Under the pieces are notes generated by a model, which saw only the letters and a program-made list of their open reading frames with translations, did no database searches and was not told the DNA's origin. This document shows, piece after piece, positions 1-8,760 of a stretch of 64,000 nucleotides of DNA. The DNA is from Streptomyces sp. NBC_01298 (lineage in GTDB: Bacteria > Actinomycetota > Actinomycetes > Streptomycetales > Streptomycetaceae), in assembly GCF_035978755.1 (NCBI RefSeq), contig NZ_CP108414.1:8968272-9032271 (forward strand). Reading direction: 5' to 3'. Each line of letters opens with the position of its first letter. Position 1 is the stretch's first letter. The position numbers were made by a program, and so were the translations under genes.

Positions 1-1
1 G

Positions 2-112
2 GGCGAAGTCTGGCGACTGATGGGGCAGGAGGAACTGCTCGGCGAGATCGTCATCGACGAGGCCGACTTCCCATGGCTGAACGGTCGCTTCGTTCCAACG
101 CCGACGTTCATA
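2..112 (+). pseudogene. C-terminal part of an unrecognised protein, cut by the window edge and decayed
   Basis: The frame is open from the window edge and reads smoothly through residues such as LLGEIVIDEADFPWLNGRF, with a biased third codon position, until about base 112. After that the same frame turns Arg/His-rich and no longer looks coded. The start lies outside the window. The piece resembles the acidic, tryptophan-containing N-terminal region of small Streptomyces hypothetical proteins, but I cannot name a family. The loss of coding character within 110 bases suggests a truncated or frameshifted remnant. Confidence 0.4.
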
Positions 113-583
113 GTCGAAGCTGATCGGCTGGACACCCACCGGCACGGCTGTCGAGTCAGGCACAGCCCACCCCCATGCGCCGTCGGGACCGCACACAGGA
201 TGTCCCCCGAGCGTCACACACCGTATGGGCGCGAGGGCATCCAAAGGCCAGCGGATTGTGTCGCTCTGGGAGCTTTACTCTTCGCGCTTCGGGCGGTCAT
301 TCCGCGGGCCACGGATCCCGAACTGGTGCAGGAGCCCTTCAACGGGTTCTTTCCCGGTCGCCCGGAGAACCTCGTCGTCAGTGATCGGTGGCAGTTCCGT
401 GGTGGCCGGACGTACGTGCAGGGGTTGCCGTGCCGCTCGATCGGTCGGGGTTGACCGCCGCCGTATTCGTAGGGCAGGAAGCGCATTGCAGAAGTCCGGC
501 GTACAACCTTCGGCATGCCTCGCAGGTCAGAGTCCCCGAAGGTTCCAGCAGGCAGCAGTCGAGCAGGTTGTACAGGGGGATGC
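113..583. other. Non-coding stretch before the transpeptidase operon
   Basis: No frame on either strand keeps a convincing coding pattern here. A very long antisense frame crosses this stretch and the next two genes, but its composition is that of a shadow. The segment just before 584 ends in a purine-rich ribosome binding site (AGGGGGA at 574-580), so a promoter for the downstream pair probably lies inside. I could not pick -35/-10 boxes with confidence. Confidence 0.4.
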
Positions 584-892
584 GTGAAGGGGTTCAGAAC
601 GGCGGTGACCGTCGTCGGTGCGGCGGTTGCTCTCGGGATCGTGGGGACTGCCGTGGCTCCGGTCGCGGCCGTCGCCGCGCCGGCGGCGCGGGCGGCTGTC
701 GTCGCGGGCGCGGCGCCGGATGCCTGGATGGAGGTGTACGAATCCGACACGGTCGGCTCCGAGGAGCCGTACATCGGCTGGTACGAGGCCGACGGGACCT
801 GGCGCGTACGCCACGTCGACACCGACGCCCAGCACTTCGCTTCCACCAGCCACACGGTCCACCTGGACGTCAGGGGAGGGACTGCACCATGA
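584..892 (+). CDS. Small secreted protein coupled to the transpeptidase
   Basis: A 102-residue protein starting at GTG 584, with AGGGGGA ending four bases before it. Residues 1-35 are a classical signal peptide: KGFR at the start, a long Ala/Val/Gly core, then an Ala-rich cleavage zone. The mature part of about 65 residues is acidic and aromatic (MEVYESDTVG, EPYIGWYEADG) and has no cysteine, so it is probably a small beta-rich exported protein. Its stop overlaps the start of the next gene as ATGA (889-892), so the two are translationally coupled and the protein is likely to act with the transpeptidase outside the membrane. I do not recognise a named family. A longer upstream in-frame ATG at 515 is less likely because it would place an Arg/Ser-rich stretch ahead of the signal peptide. 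Confidence 0.72.
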   Translation: MKGFRTAVTVVGAAVALGIVGTAVAPVAAVAAPAARAAVVAGAAPDAWMEVYESDTVGSEEPYIGWYEADGTWRVRHVDTDAQHFASTSHTVHLDVRGGTAP

Positions 893-2517
893 GCAGCAGA
901 GTGAAGACCGCCTTCTTCGGCGGCGTGTTCGTCCTGGTGGCGGGCGGGGTGGGGTTCGCGGGCTACGAGATGCTCGGCGGGGACTCGGACGCCGCGTCGC
1001 TGAACGCATCCGGATCCGGGGCCGGGGAGGTTACGGCCCAGGACGTCGAGCGGACATCGCGGGACTTCCTCGCGGCGTGGGCCCGCGGGGACGCGGACGC
1101 GGCGGGGACGCTGACCGACGACCCGGCGGCGGCCGCGGAGGCGCTGCGCGGCTTCCGGGAGACCGGGCACGTGGAGAACGCCGTGGTCACGCCGGGCGCG
1201 GCGAGCGGCGCAACGGTGCGGTACACGGTGAAGGCGACCATCAGTTTCGAGGGGCACGAGAAGGAGCTGGCGTACGCCTCGGAGCTGACCGTGGTGCGGG
1301 GCAAGAACAGTGGGCGGGCGCTGGTGGACTGGCGGCCGGCGGTGCTGCACCCGAAGCTGATCGAGGGCGCGACCCTGCGGACCGGTGCGACGACGAGGGG
1401 CTCGATCCTGGCGGTGGACCGCGAGGGCCGTGAGCTGACCGCCGAGAAGTATCCGTCGCTGGCCCCCGTGCTGGACACCCTGCGTACCCGGTACGCGGAC
1501 GGAGCCGCGGGCGAGCCCGGCGTCGAGACCTGGATCGAGGCGGCCGACGCCGCCGCGCCGAACCAGACGCTGCTCACCCTGGTCAAGGGAAAGACGAAGA
1601 AGGTCCAGACGACGCTGGACGCCGACGTACAGGCGGCCGCCGAGCTGGCGGTGAAGAAGTACGACCGGGCCTCGGTGGTCGCCGTCCGGCCCAGCACCGG
1701 CGAGATCAGCGCGGTCGCCAACAGCCCGGTCAGCGGGTTCAACGTGGCGATGGAGGGGGCGCAGGCCCCCGGCTCCACGATGAAGGTCGTGACCGCGGCG
1801 ATGATGCTGGAGCACGGCCTGGTCGGCGGACCGACCTCCCCGGTCGAGTGTCCGAAGGAGGTGACCTGGTCGGGCCGGACCTTCCACAACAACAAGAACT
1901 TCTTCATCGAGAACGGCACCTTCCGGGACAGCTTCCGCCGCTCCTGCAACACCTTCTTCATGAAGGCGCTGGGCCCGCTGAACGCCAAAGGCGTGGAGGA
2001 CACCGCCCTGAGCCAGACGGCCCGCAAGTACTTCGGCCTGGGCGGGGTGTGGTCTGTCGGGATCGCCTCCACCGACGCCGGCATCCCGGTCTCGAAGGGC
2101 CCCGAGACGGCCGCCTCCTACATCGGCCAGGGCAAGGTCACCATGAACGCCCTCAGCATCGCCTCCCTCTCGGCGACCGTGAAAAACGGCGCGTTCCGCC
2201 AGCCGGTGATCGTGCCCAGGGAGATGATCAAGGGCAAGCTGACCACCGCCCAGCCGCTGCCCAAGAACATGGCCGCCACCCTGCGCAGCCTGATGGGCGC
2301 CGCCGCGACCGACGGCACCGCCGCCAAGGCGATGTCCGCGGTCAGCGGAGACAAGGGAGCCAAGACCGGGTCGGCCGAGGTCGATGGGCAGAGCGACTCC
2401 AACAGCTGGTTCACCGGCTACGCGGACGACCTGGCCGCCGGCTCGGTCGTCCAGTCCGGCGGCTACGGCAGCGGGCCGGCGGGCGACGTCGTCGCGTCCG
2501 TGCTGAACGCACGGTAG
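889..2517 (+). CDS. Penicillin-binding transpeptidase with MecA_N/NTF2-like N-domain
   Basis: A 542-residue class B penicillin-binding protein that should cross-link peptidoglycan outside the membrane. Residues 7-30 form a single membrane anchor. Residues about 50-150 look like the NTF2-like (MecA_N) domain, and a dimerisation-type linker follows. The transpeptidase domain spans about 240-542. The three active-site motifs are visible: SxxK at S296-K299 (GSTMK), SxN at S352-N354 (SCN) and KTG at 492-494. The start ATG 889 has AGGGGAGGG upstream and overlaps the stop of the small secreted protein. The length suits the short PbpA-like group rather than a bifunctional enzyme. Dispensable extra copies of this family are common in Streptomyces, so a specialised or resistance role is possible but not shown. 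Confidence 0.92.
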   Translation: MSSRVKTAFFGGVFVLVAGGVGFAGYEMLGGDSDAASLNASGSGAGEVTAQDVERTSRDFLAAWARGDADAAGTLTDDPAAAAEALRGFRETGHVENAVVTPGAASGATVRYTVKATISFEGHEKELAYASELTVVRGKNSGRALVDWRPAVLHPKLIEGATLRTGATTRGSILAVDREGRELTAEKYPSLAPVLDTLRTRYADGAAGEPGVETWIEAADAAAPNQTLLTLVKGKTKKVQTTLDADVQAAAELAVKKYDRASVVAVRPSTGEISAVANSPVSGFNVAMEGAQAPGSTMKVVTAAMMLEHGLVGGPTSPVECPKEVTWSGRTFHNNKNFFIENGTFRDSFRRSCNTFFMKALGPLNAKGVEDTALSQTARKYFGLGGVWSVGIASTDAGIPVSKGPETAASYIGQGKVTMNALSIASLSATVKNGAFRQPVIVPREMIKGKLTTAQPLPKNMAATLRSLMGAAATDGTAAKAMSAVSGDKGAKTGSAEVDGQSDSNSWFTGYADDLAAGSVVQSGGYGSGPAGDVVASVLNAR

Positions 2518-2786
2518 GGCGGAAACGGCCCGGCCGGCAGCCCGGAGACGGCCGGACGGGCCGAGGCGCACTGTGAATGCGCGGGCTGGTGGCAGCGGCT
2601 GGGCGTCAGCACGGCTATGAGGGCTGTTCCTGCTCATGGCTGCGCGCCGGTAGTGATCATGGCTGTCAGGGGGTGACCAAGCTGCTGCCACCAGGTGGCC
2701 ATCGTGGAGATGGCTGGCTGTCCTGGGAGTGCATTTTCGAAGCCGCGTACATGGTCTGGACACATCGCCGCGAAGGGTGTTCTAGA

Positions 2787-3014
2787 TCATTTGCGTCTGT
2801 GGCAGCCGTCTCGCCGCTCCTTGCACGAGTTGGTCACGAGCCACAGGACGCCCAAGATCACGGCTCCGGCCAGCCACAGAAACACGATTGCCCCCACGCC
2901 GAGGACGGCTCCCACATCGCTGTCTACTCTGCGGGCGTCCTGGACCTCGGGAGACTTCGTGGCACAGGTGTCATTGCTGGCCTCAGCGATTCCGAAGATC
3001 AGCCACAGCAGCAT
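2787..3014 (-). CDS. Small two-helix membrane protein
   Basis: A 75-residue protein with a hydrophobic N-terminus (MLLWLIFGIAEAS), a short polar stretch with Asp and Arg, and a second hydrophobic segment (residues about 38-62, GAVLGVGAIVFLWLAGAVIL). It ends in a basic tail, KERRDGCHRRK. The frame is open further upstream to a TGA, and the residues just before the ATG (GRGILAFSLL) extend the first helix. No ATG/GTG/TTG is available there, so the start is uncertain and CTG codons are alternatives. No function can be assigned. Confidence 0.5.
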   Translation of the reverse strand: MLLWLIFGIAEASNDTCATKSPEVQDARRVDSDVGAVLGVGAIVFLWLAGAVILGVLWLVTNSCKERRDGCHRRK

Positions 3015-3508
3015 CAGCAGGCTGAACGCGAGGATTCCCCTCCCGGACGGGCCGGCGTCGGCCCGCGCGGAGTGTGCGGAGTGTGCGGTGCGACAGGCCG
3101 GAACGGCGGCACTGGTCGTGCATCGTCACGACCGGGCCAGTCCAGCCCGAGGTCGCCGAGCGCGGCGAGCCGCCCGGGGTCGAGCCGGTCGCGGCGCTGG
3201 TAGCCGAGGGGGGGCGACGACATCAGCCACGAGGGCCAACGTTGCCTGATCCGGCACCCAGCAACCGGAGCACCCGGTCGTTGGCGAGGGCGTGCCCCTT
3301 CGCGTGCCGGCCACGGCGGCCCGCCGGGTTGGCGGGGGAGGAGGGCGCGTACGGTCTTGCCGCCTTCGGGCCCGGGTGTGATGACGGTGGCGAGGGCGAG
3401 GTCGTTGACCATGTGCCAGCCGAATCCGCCGGTCTCATCCCGCAGGTCGGGGCCGGCGACGAGAGCGCCGCTGCGCCGTTCGTTGCCGATCAGACGGACG
3501 CATGTCAT
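3014..3508 (-). CDS. Possible remnant of an anti-sigma/HATPase-type protein, coupled to the NACHT gene
   Basis: The ATG at 3508-3506 overlaps the TGA of the NACHT gene as ATGA, which normally means translational coupling. The first ~58 residues (DLRDETGGFGWHMVND, then EGGKTVRALLP) look like the C-terminal half of a histidine-kinase-like ATPase of the SpoIIAB/RsbW type: a glycine-rich box, then the GKTV.A.LP end. The rest is Pro/Arg-rich and looks uncoded, apart from a stretch (GYQRRDRLDPGRLAALGDLG) faintly like a helicase-associated repeat. The N-box of the ATPase is missing, so if it is this family it is only a fragment. I regard it as a decayed gene whose overlap with the NACHT stop may be real or accidental. 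Confidence 0.35.
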   Translation of the reverse strand: MTCVRLIGNERRSGALVAGPDLRDETGGFGWHMVNDLALATVITPGPEGGKTVRALLPRQPGGPPWPAREGARPRQRPGAPVAGCRIRQRWPSWLMSSPPLGYQRRDRLDPGRLAALGDLGLDWPGRDDARPVPPFRPVAPHTPHTPRGPTPARPGGESSRSAC

Positions 3509-6441
3509 CGACGGACCCGGTACAGGTCGAGAGTGGTCAGCGCGGTCGCTGCCTTGGTCCGAATTGCCTTGCCTGCCCGAGGGTCATTGGCCAACGCGGC
3601 CAGGAACCGCATGCCCGCGGCGCGGTGGGTGTCCAGCATGGCGAGGGAGCTCGCGGCAGTGATCTTGAGGTCCACGGGGGTCGTGGGGTCCGTGGCGAAG
3701 GCCGACAGGAGGTCGGCGGAGCGTTCTTCTCCCCACTGGGCCAGTCTGGAGACCGCGCTGACCCTGTCCCACAGTTCGACGCCCCCGTCCCGTGCGATGC
3801 AGAGGAGCAGGACGACCGCCTCTTCGCGGTGCCCGTCCACCTCCGCCAGCGCCTCTGCGGCAGCCATGCGGTGGTGCGCTTCCATCGCCCGGTCGGATGC
3901 GATATCGGCAAGTGGTCGAGCGGCCTCGCCCTGGTGGGTGGTGGAGCGGGTCAGGAGTTGGAGTGCGCGCCGGCGGTTGTCCGGGTGGCTGCTGCGGCCG
4001 GTCACGACGGGCAGAATCAGTTCCGCGGCTGCTTCCGCGTCTACCTCGGCAAGCCTTTCGGCGGCCGTCAGTTGGGAGTGGCTTCCAGGTATCGACTCCC
4101 GGGCCAGCTCGGTGAGCAGACGGACTGCGCGGTCCTGGTAACCGGCCACCCCGGCCAGTGCCAGGGCTGCCCTCGCCCGGTCATCCGGTGTCCTGGTGCT
4201 GATTCCCGCCAACGCGGTGAGCAGGCCAACTCCGTCTTCCCGGTGGGGCTGGTCCATCTCGGACAGGTACTGAGCAGCGGTGACGGACCCGTACTGGGCG
4301 AGGTTGAGCAGCAGAGCGGCGCCGGACTCGCGATGCCCCTCCAGCTCAGTGAGGTGATGGGCTGCCGTGCAGCGAAGGTAGTCCGTGCTCTCGGGGTCCA
4401 TGGCGCACTCGGTGAGCAGCTGCACCCCGAGGAGGCCATGACTGGGCAACCGGGCCAGTACCCGGGCGCCGGCGAGAAGGTTGTCGGGGTCGTTGTGAGG
4501 CGCCTGCTCCTCGATGAGCTGGAGGAGCAGTGTGGCCCCGGCCGTCTCGTGGCCCTCCAGCCCGGCCAGGATCTCGGCGGCCCAACTTCGGTGGTCCGGT
4601 TGCAGCGCGCGGTCACCGGCGAGACGGGTCAGGAGCCGCGCGCCCTCATCGAGGTGGCCCTCCAGCTCAGCGAGGTCCCAGGCGGCCTCCACACGACTGC
4701 GGTCGTCCCCGGCGGGGCTGTTCGCGAACGCGGTCAGCCACTGTGCGACCTTCGGACGCGGGAGGCTGCTGCCGAGCTGGAGTTGCGCCTTGAGCAGGTA
4801 GTACCCCGTGATCTCGGCGGATCCGAACAGGGCCTCCATGGCCCGCAGCGTGGCCCTTGCCAGCGGCCCCTCCGAGGCCAGCAACGCGTCGAGAAGGAAG
4901 CCCAGGTAGGACGGTTCCAGACCGAGCGGATCCAGGGGCTTGATGCCGGACGTGCGCCGGCTCGCCCGGCGAAGTCTGTCGCGCAGCCGCTGTGCGGGAA
5001 ACAGCCGGTCGAAGAGCAGCGTGCGGGTCTGAGGGTCGCGGGTGGCGTGACGCGCGGCGTGGTACTCCAGGAGTGTGCGGTGCAGGAACTCGACGTCGCC
5101 GCCCTGGCCGGCCAACAAGCCGCAGGAGCGCAGAAGCGAAGCCAGTAGAGCATCCCACAGCGGTGGTTTGACCTTTTCCGGTCGTCGGGCGTGCGGGTGC
5201 GCGGTGAGGATCGCGGTGGCCGGAGCCCGGTTCCCGCTGATCCTTTCGTGGGCCAGGTGATCGATGAGGAGCGGCAGGTGTTCCCGGGCGCGCTCTGCGG
5301 CCTTCTCCACGGTGCGGCGGTCCTCGGGGATCTGATAGCGGCTGACCAGGGTGTGGATAGCACGGTCGTGCAGGTCACTGACGCCCTTGTGGACGTTCTC
5401 CTCATAGAGCAGTTCGACGAAGGATCGGAAGACTCCGGCCCGGCCGTCGGGAAGGGGGCGATCGGTGTCGGCCTCGTACAGATGGCACAGCATGGCGGTC
5501 ATCAGCGGGATGCGGGCCAGTTCTTCCAGCCGGGTCCGCCGGACACCGTGCAGGAACGCCCGGACGTGACGGTCGGCATCGGGCAGCGCGTGCAGACGTT
5601 TGTGCACGTAAGTGCGCACGTCGGCGTCCGTGAAGGGCTCCAGCGTGAAGTGGTCGGCGGCGCGGGGCAGCCGGTCGAGTTCGCCGTGGGGAAGGGGGCG
5701 GGTTGCGACGAGGAACAGGTAGGGCGTGTCCGTCTGCCCGGCTTCGCGAGCAAGGCGGTCGAGGAGGGACAGCCGGGCCGTCCGGTCGGGCACCTCGTCA
5801 AGGCCGTCGACCATCACCAGCCACCGCGCGCCGAGACGCGGAGGGAGGCGGAAGAAGTCCTCGTTCAACACCTCGCGAAGCCCGAAGGGACCGTACTCCT
5901 CGGTCACCGCGTGCGCCAGGGCGGGCGCCAGCAGGGGCGCACCGACCAGGTCGCCGGCCCTGATGAGTACCGGGAAGGCGAGTGCCGAGGAAGCGGGGTC
6001 GGCCTCCGTCGTCAGCAGGTGCCGAGAGGCGGACAGCAGGTGCTGCCGCAGAAGCGTCGACTTGCCGTGGCCCGGTCCGGCCAGCAGGACCCGGATCGGG
6101 TCGTCGCCGGCGAAGACCTGTTCGGCGGCCGCGGGAGCCCGCGCGGCCCGGGCCGAGGTGCGCCGCGCCACATAGACATCGGCCAGCGCCGGCGCGTCGA
6201 GCTCCGGCGCCAGCCCCGGGTGAGGAAGTTGATCGGCTGCCGACCGGACGGCCCGCAGGTACGAGCCGAGCCGGTGATCGGGGCCGCCCGGTCGCGTGGC
6301 GCGGTGACCGTCCCCGGGCTCCGGCGCGGAGGCGTAGTACGTGATGTTGTCGGCGTGCCCGACCGCGAATCCACCCGTGGTGGCCGAGATGATCGTGTCT
6401 GCCGTGACGTGCTGGGCCTTACCATCTCCGAGCCCGCTCAG
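3505..6441 (-). CDS. NACHT/STAND NTPase with long C-terminal helical repeats
   Basis: A predicted STAND-class NTPase switch. Counted from the first standard start (GTG 6171, 888 residues), Walker A is GPGHGKST (32-39) and Walker B with the NACHT-type acidic run is VMVDGLDE (119-126). Helical arm motifs follow, and residues ~430-888 are HEAT/TPR-like repeats of ~35-40 residues built on patterns such as LLTELA, AAERLAEV and LEGHRE. The frame keeps good coding character upstream of 6171 (TADTIISATTGGFAVGHADN) to 6438, yet has no ATG/GTG/TTG there. The only fitting start is CTG 6441, overlapping the stop of the upstream gene as CTGA; a frameshift in the 5' part is the alternative. NACHT proteins of this build sense invaders in bacteria, and an antiphage role is an inference from family and context. 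Confidence 0.8.
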   Translation of the reverse strand: MSGLGDGKAQHVTADTIISATTGGFAVGHADNITYYASAPEPGDGHRATRPGGPDHRLGSYLRAVRSAADQLPHPGLAPELDAPALADVYVARRTSARAARAPAAAEQVFAGDDPIRVLLAGPGHGKSTLLRQHLLSASRHLLTTEADPASSALAFPVLIRAGDLVGAPLLAPALAHAVTEEYGPFGLREVLNEDFFRLPPRLGARWLVMVDGLDEVPDRTARLSLLDRLAREAGQTDTPYLFLVATRPLPHGELDRLPRAADHFTLEPFTDADVRTYVHKRLHALPDADRHVRAFLHGVRRTRLEELARIPLMTAMLCHLYEADTDRPLPDGRAGVFRSFVELLYEENVHKGVSDLHDRAIHTLVSRYQIPEDRRTVEKAAERAREHLPLLIDHLAHERISGNRAPATAILTAHPHARRPEKVKPPLWDALLASLLRSCGLLAGQGGDVEFLHRTLLEYHAARHATRDPQTRTLLFDRLFPAQRLRDRLRRASRRTSGIKPLDPLGLEPSYLGFLLDALLASEGPLARATLRAMEALFGSAEITGYYLLKAQLQLGSSLPRPKVAQWLTAFANSPAGDDRSRVEAAWDLAELEGHLDEGARLLTRLAGDRALQPDHRSWAAEILAGLEGHETAGATLLLQLIEEQAPHNDPDNLLAGARVLARLPSHGLLGVQLLTECAMDPESTDYLRCTAAHHLTELEGHRESGAALLLNLAQYGSVTAAQYLSEMDQPHREDGVGLLTALAGISTRTPDDRARAALALAGVAGYQDRAVRLLTELARESIPGSHSQLTAAERLAEVDAEAAAELILPVVTGRSSHPDNRRRALQLLTRSTTHQGEAARPLADIASDRAMEAHHRMAAAEALAEVDGHREEAVVLLLCIARDGGVELWDRVSAVSRLAQWGEERSADLLSAFATDPTTPVDLKITAASSLAMLDTHRAAGMRFLAALANDPRAGKAIRTKAATALTTLDLYRVRR

Positions 6442-6911
6442 CCCTGCTGCGGACCCGGCTGTGGAGGGGTTCCGACGGTGACGTCACGCATCTGCACCGC
6501 TGCCGCGGAACCGTGATCGGCCCGGATGTCCACGTTGCCGCGGATCATCGGGCCGTCGGCGGGCGCCTCCGCTCCGTCCGCCGGGGCATGCCTCTGCAAC
6601 AGGGCCTCCAGGATTTCGGCGGCCTCATCGCGCTCGGAGTCGCTCAGGTTCTCCAGCGCCTGCTCGAAGCGTGCCTGCCAGGCTCCTTGCTGGCCGCTGC
6701 GCACGCCAGCCTGCTCGTCGTCCTGTGCTGTTTCCAGGGCGGCCGCACTACGGTCGAGCCGTTCCAGCTCGACGCGCTGACGCGCCCCGTCGCCCCGGGC
6801 GAACCATTGCGCAACCGACTGCTGCAAGCCCTGCCAGGCGCTGGTTCCGGCTGCCTGGACGACCGCAGCACCTCCGGCCGCGGCCAGCGCCGCCAGCCCC
6901 TCCGCCAACAT
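6438..6911 (-). CDS. Small Ala-rich partner protein upstream of the NACHT gene
   Basis: A 157-residue protein starting at ATG 6911. Residues 1-25 form a hydrophobic Ala/Gly-rich segment (LAEGLAALAAAGGAAVVQAAG), possibly membrane-associated. A charged helical region follows, rich in Arg/Glu/Gln (residues ~35-100, coiled-coil-like, with ERLDRSAAALETA). The tail IRGNVDIRADHGSAAAVQM is of the kind seen in Streptomyces proteins encoded directly before STAND/TPR NTPases. Its TGA overlaps the likely CTG start of the NACHT gene, so the two are made together. The function is unknown; a membrane-bound or assembly partner of the NTPase is my inference. The open frame continues upstream to 7217 but loses coding bias before 6911. 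Confidence 0.68.
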   Translation of the reverse strand: MLAEGLAALAAAGGAAVVQAAGTSAWQGLQQSVAQWFARGDGARQRVELERLDRSAAALETAQDDEQAGVRSGQQGAWQARFEQALENLSDSERDEAAEILEALLQRHAPADGAEAPADGPMIRGNVDIRADHGSAAAVQMRDVTVGTPPQPGPQQG

Positions 6912-7131
6912 CCAACGGACCCCGTTCGTAACCGTGTTCGACAGGCGAGACGGTAGCGCACGGCGCGGTACGCCACCTCTCATTCCACAGGATTCATACC
7001 GGGCGGGGGCGCGGTCCGCGCCGCTGAGTGGGGTCAAGGCTGGCAAGAAGTAGGTCTCCATCGACCTGGTCCAGGACTCCCGCACATCCCGATCGCCGCC
7101 GGCGCCAGCGGCGGCAAGTCGACCATCCTGT

Positions 7132-7250
7132 GTGGCCCACGGCTCCGGAGTGGGCAAGGTGCGCTCGGTGGTCGAGCGCACCTTCGACTGGCTGCACCAG
7201 TTCAAACGCCTGCGCACCCGCTACGAACGACGGCCCGATTTCCATGGTCT
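7132..7250 (+). pseudogene. IS5-type transposase C-terminal remnant
   Basis: The frame reads KVRSVVERTFDWLHQFKRLR followed by TRYERR. This is the conserved C-terminal block of IS4/IS5-family DDE transposases, including the catalytic Glu in VVERTF. It breaks off at 7250, where the minus-strand winged-helix gene ends. No other transposase motif is nearby in frame, so this is a scar. Confidence 0.75.
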
Positions 7251-7975
7251 CAGACGGCGGCCGGTACGGGCTCCCCGGCCTTGGCCTCATCCGCGGGCAC
7301 GGGGGTGGCCTCGGTTACGGGCCAGGTGTAGAACACCGTGCCCTGCTGGCTGACCCTCTCGAGCTCGCCCTTCTTCACGAGACTCTGCAGGGCATTACGG
7401 ATCGTCTGGACTGAGGTGTCCCGCTCGGGGTGCGTCGCTTCGAACTCGCTCTGGATCTCGCTGACCTTCTTGGGCTCGCCGGGCTGCTGGGACAGGATTG
7501 CGCCAAGGAGCCGGCCAAGTGTGGGCCCGGCCGTCGTTGGGTGCTTGGCTTCAACAGCCGCGGTCTTCGGGGCAGCCGTCTGCTTGGTGGCCACGGTCTT
7601 CTTCGCGGGCGTGGCCCCGGCCTTGGCTGTGGCCTTCTTGGCGGCCGTCTTCCTGGGTGCGGTCGACTCCTTAACCGGAACCGCGTCGGCAGCGGTCTTC
7701 GCTGCCCTCGGCGCGGGCACGGCCGCCGCGTCTGTGCCTGCGCCGACCGTCGGAGTGCTGCGTGCGATCTGGACAGGCGCCGGTGCCGGTGCCGGCTCAG
7801 CACCAGCATCCTGCGGAGTGTCCGCGAGCGCCGCGGTGAGCCACTTCTCCTCCCCCTGGAGCTTGCTCAGACGCTCGGTGAGGATCGCCTGCTCGGCCTG
7901 GTTGGCTGCGAGGGCGGCGGCCAGGTGGTCCGTGTACTTGCTCTGGGTCGGGGTGCTGACCGGCTCATTTGCCAC
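7250..7975 (-). CDS. Winged-helix protein with coiled-coil and histone-like Ala/Lys/Pro linker
   Basis: A 241-residue protein starting at GTG 7975, with AAGGAG about 13 bases upstream. Residues ~10-50 form a helix (DHLAAALAANQAEQAILTER) that may be a coiled coil. Residues ~55-150 are a low-complexity Pro/Ala/Lys/Thr linker with repeats like KKATAKAG and KKTVATK, resembling the tails of actinobacterial HupS/histone-H1-like proteins. Residues ~155-215 form a compact winged-helix-like domain (GRLLGAILSQQPG, TIRNALQSLVKKGELERV, GTVFYTW). A DNA-binding protein that tethers through a basic linker is the natural reading. No partner gene is evident: upstream is non-coding and downstream is an IS remnant. 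Confidence 0.8.
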   Translation of the reverse strand: MANEPVSTPTQSKYTDHLAAALAANQAEQAILTERLSKLQGEEKWLTAALADTPQDAGAEPAPAPAPVQIARSTPTVGAGTDAAAVPAPRAAKTAADAVPVKESTAPRKTAAKKATAKAGATPAKKTVATKQTAAPKTAAVEAKHPTTAGPTLGRLLGAILSQQPGEPKKVSEIQSEFEATHPERDTSVQTIRNALQSLVKKGELERVSQQGTVFYTWPVTEATPVPADEAKAGEPVPAAV

Positions 7976-8302
7976 TATGGTCCACGCTCCTTCTGGAGGG
8001 ATGTGCGTTGATTCGGGATGCTACTCGGCGCAGGCCGGGGCCGGTTGGTGTATCGCCCCAGCTCACGCCGGAACGGTCGGGCCTACCCATGTGAGGCGCG
8101 CGCCTCCCAACGAAACCGGGTACGGTTCGGCACCCGGCACGGAGGCCAGTGGGACGGCACGTGGGTACGTACCGGATGACGTCGTGATCACGTCCTTTTC
8201 TGATCCCGGTCTCTCGGAAGGAAGCAGGGGCATCGTCAAGGTGGTCTACCCCGACCCGGTCGACCGTGTCGACGTCCGGTTCGCAGCAGGTCTGGTCGAC
8301 AG
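7976..8302. other. Intergenic stretch
   Basis: It holds the ribosome binding site of the winged-helix gene (about 7988-7993) and presumably its promoter. No conserved coding frame is visible on either strand up to the transposase scar at 8303. Confidence 0.4.
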
Positions 8303-8443
8303 CGCTGGGCCGTCGAGCGCACCATGTCCTGGCTTGGCGGCGGCCGCCGGCTGCACCGACGTTACGAGCGCAAGCCCGAGCACCTTCTCGCCTTCACCAC
8401 CATGGCCACGAGCCTGATCAACTATCGCCGACTCACCGAGTGA
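8303..8443 (+). pseudogene. Second IS5-type transposase C-terminal remnant
   Basis: The frame reads RWAVERTMSWLGGGRRLHRR, then YERKPEHLLAFTTMA and a TGA at 8441. This is the C-terminal end of an IS5-group transposase different from the 7132 remnant. Nothing upstream in this frame is coding, so only about 46 codons survive. Confidence 0.78.
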
Positions 8444-8760
8444 AGGCCGCACGGGCGGAGGCGGCTTGCGCTGATCGTCCTGATAAGTGCGCGGCTCTGG
8501 ACGAGTTGGTGGACGAGGCCGGCCAGGGTACGCAGGCGGCTGTATGAGGTGTGGAGGGGCAATCGGACCTCTCATCACTGTCCGCGGCCCGCCGACGCCC
8601 GCCTCCCGGCGGACGTATCACCCCGCTCTGCGGCACCACCCGCCGAACAGCTCCCCGAACTCCTCAGGCACGGTCCACTCAACAAGGCTCGCCATGTCCT
8701 GGACAACGAGCCACTACGCCAGACGAAACGATGTCCAAAGGGGGCTCCCGAAGCGGACTG
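8444..8760. other. Non-coding stretch between transposase scars
   Basis: Several overlapping frames are open, as expected at this GC content, but none has a consistent coding pattern. It separates two fragments that probably come from different IS elements. Confidence 0.35.

Noticed and set aside
214..2763. Very long minus-strand open frame of 849 codons opposite the transpeptidase
   Set aside because: Its protein is Arg/Gly/His-rich without motifs, and its open length follows from the high-GC codon pattern of the real plus-strand gene.
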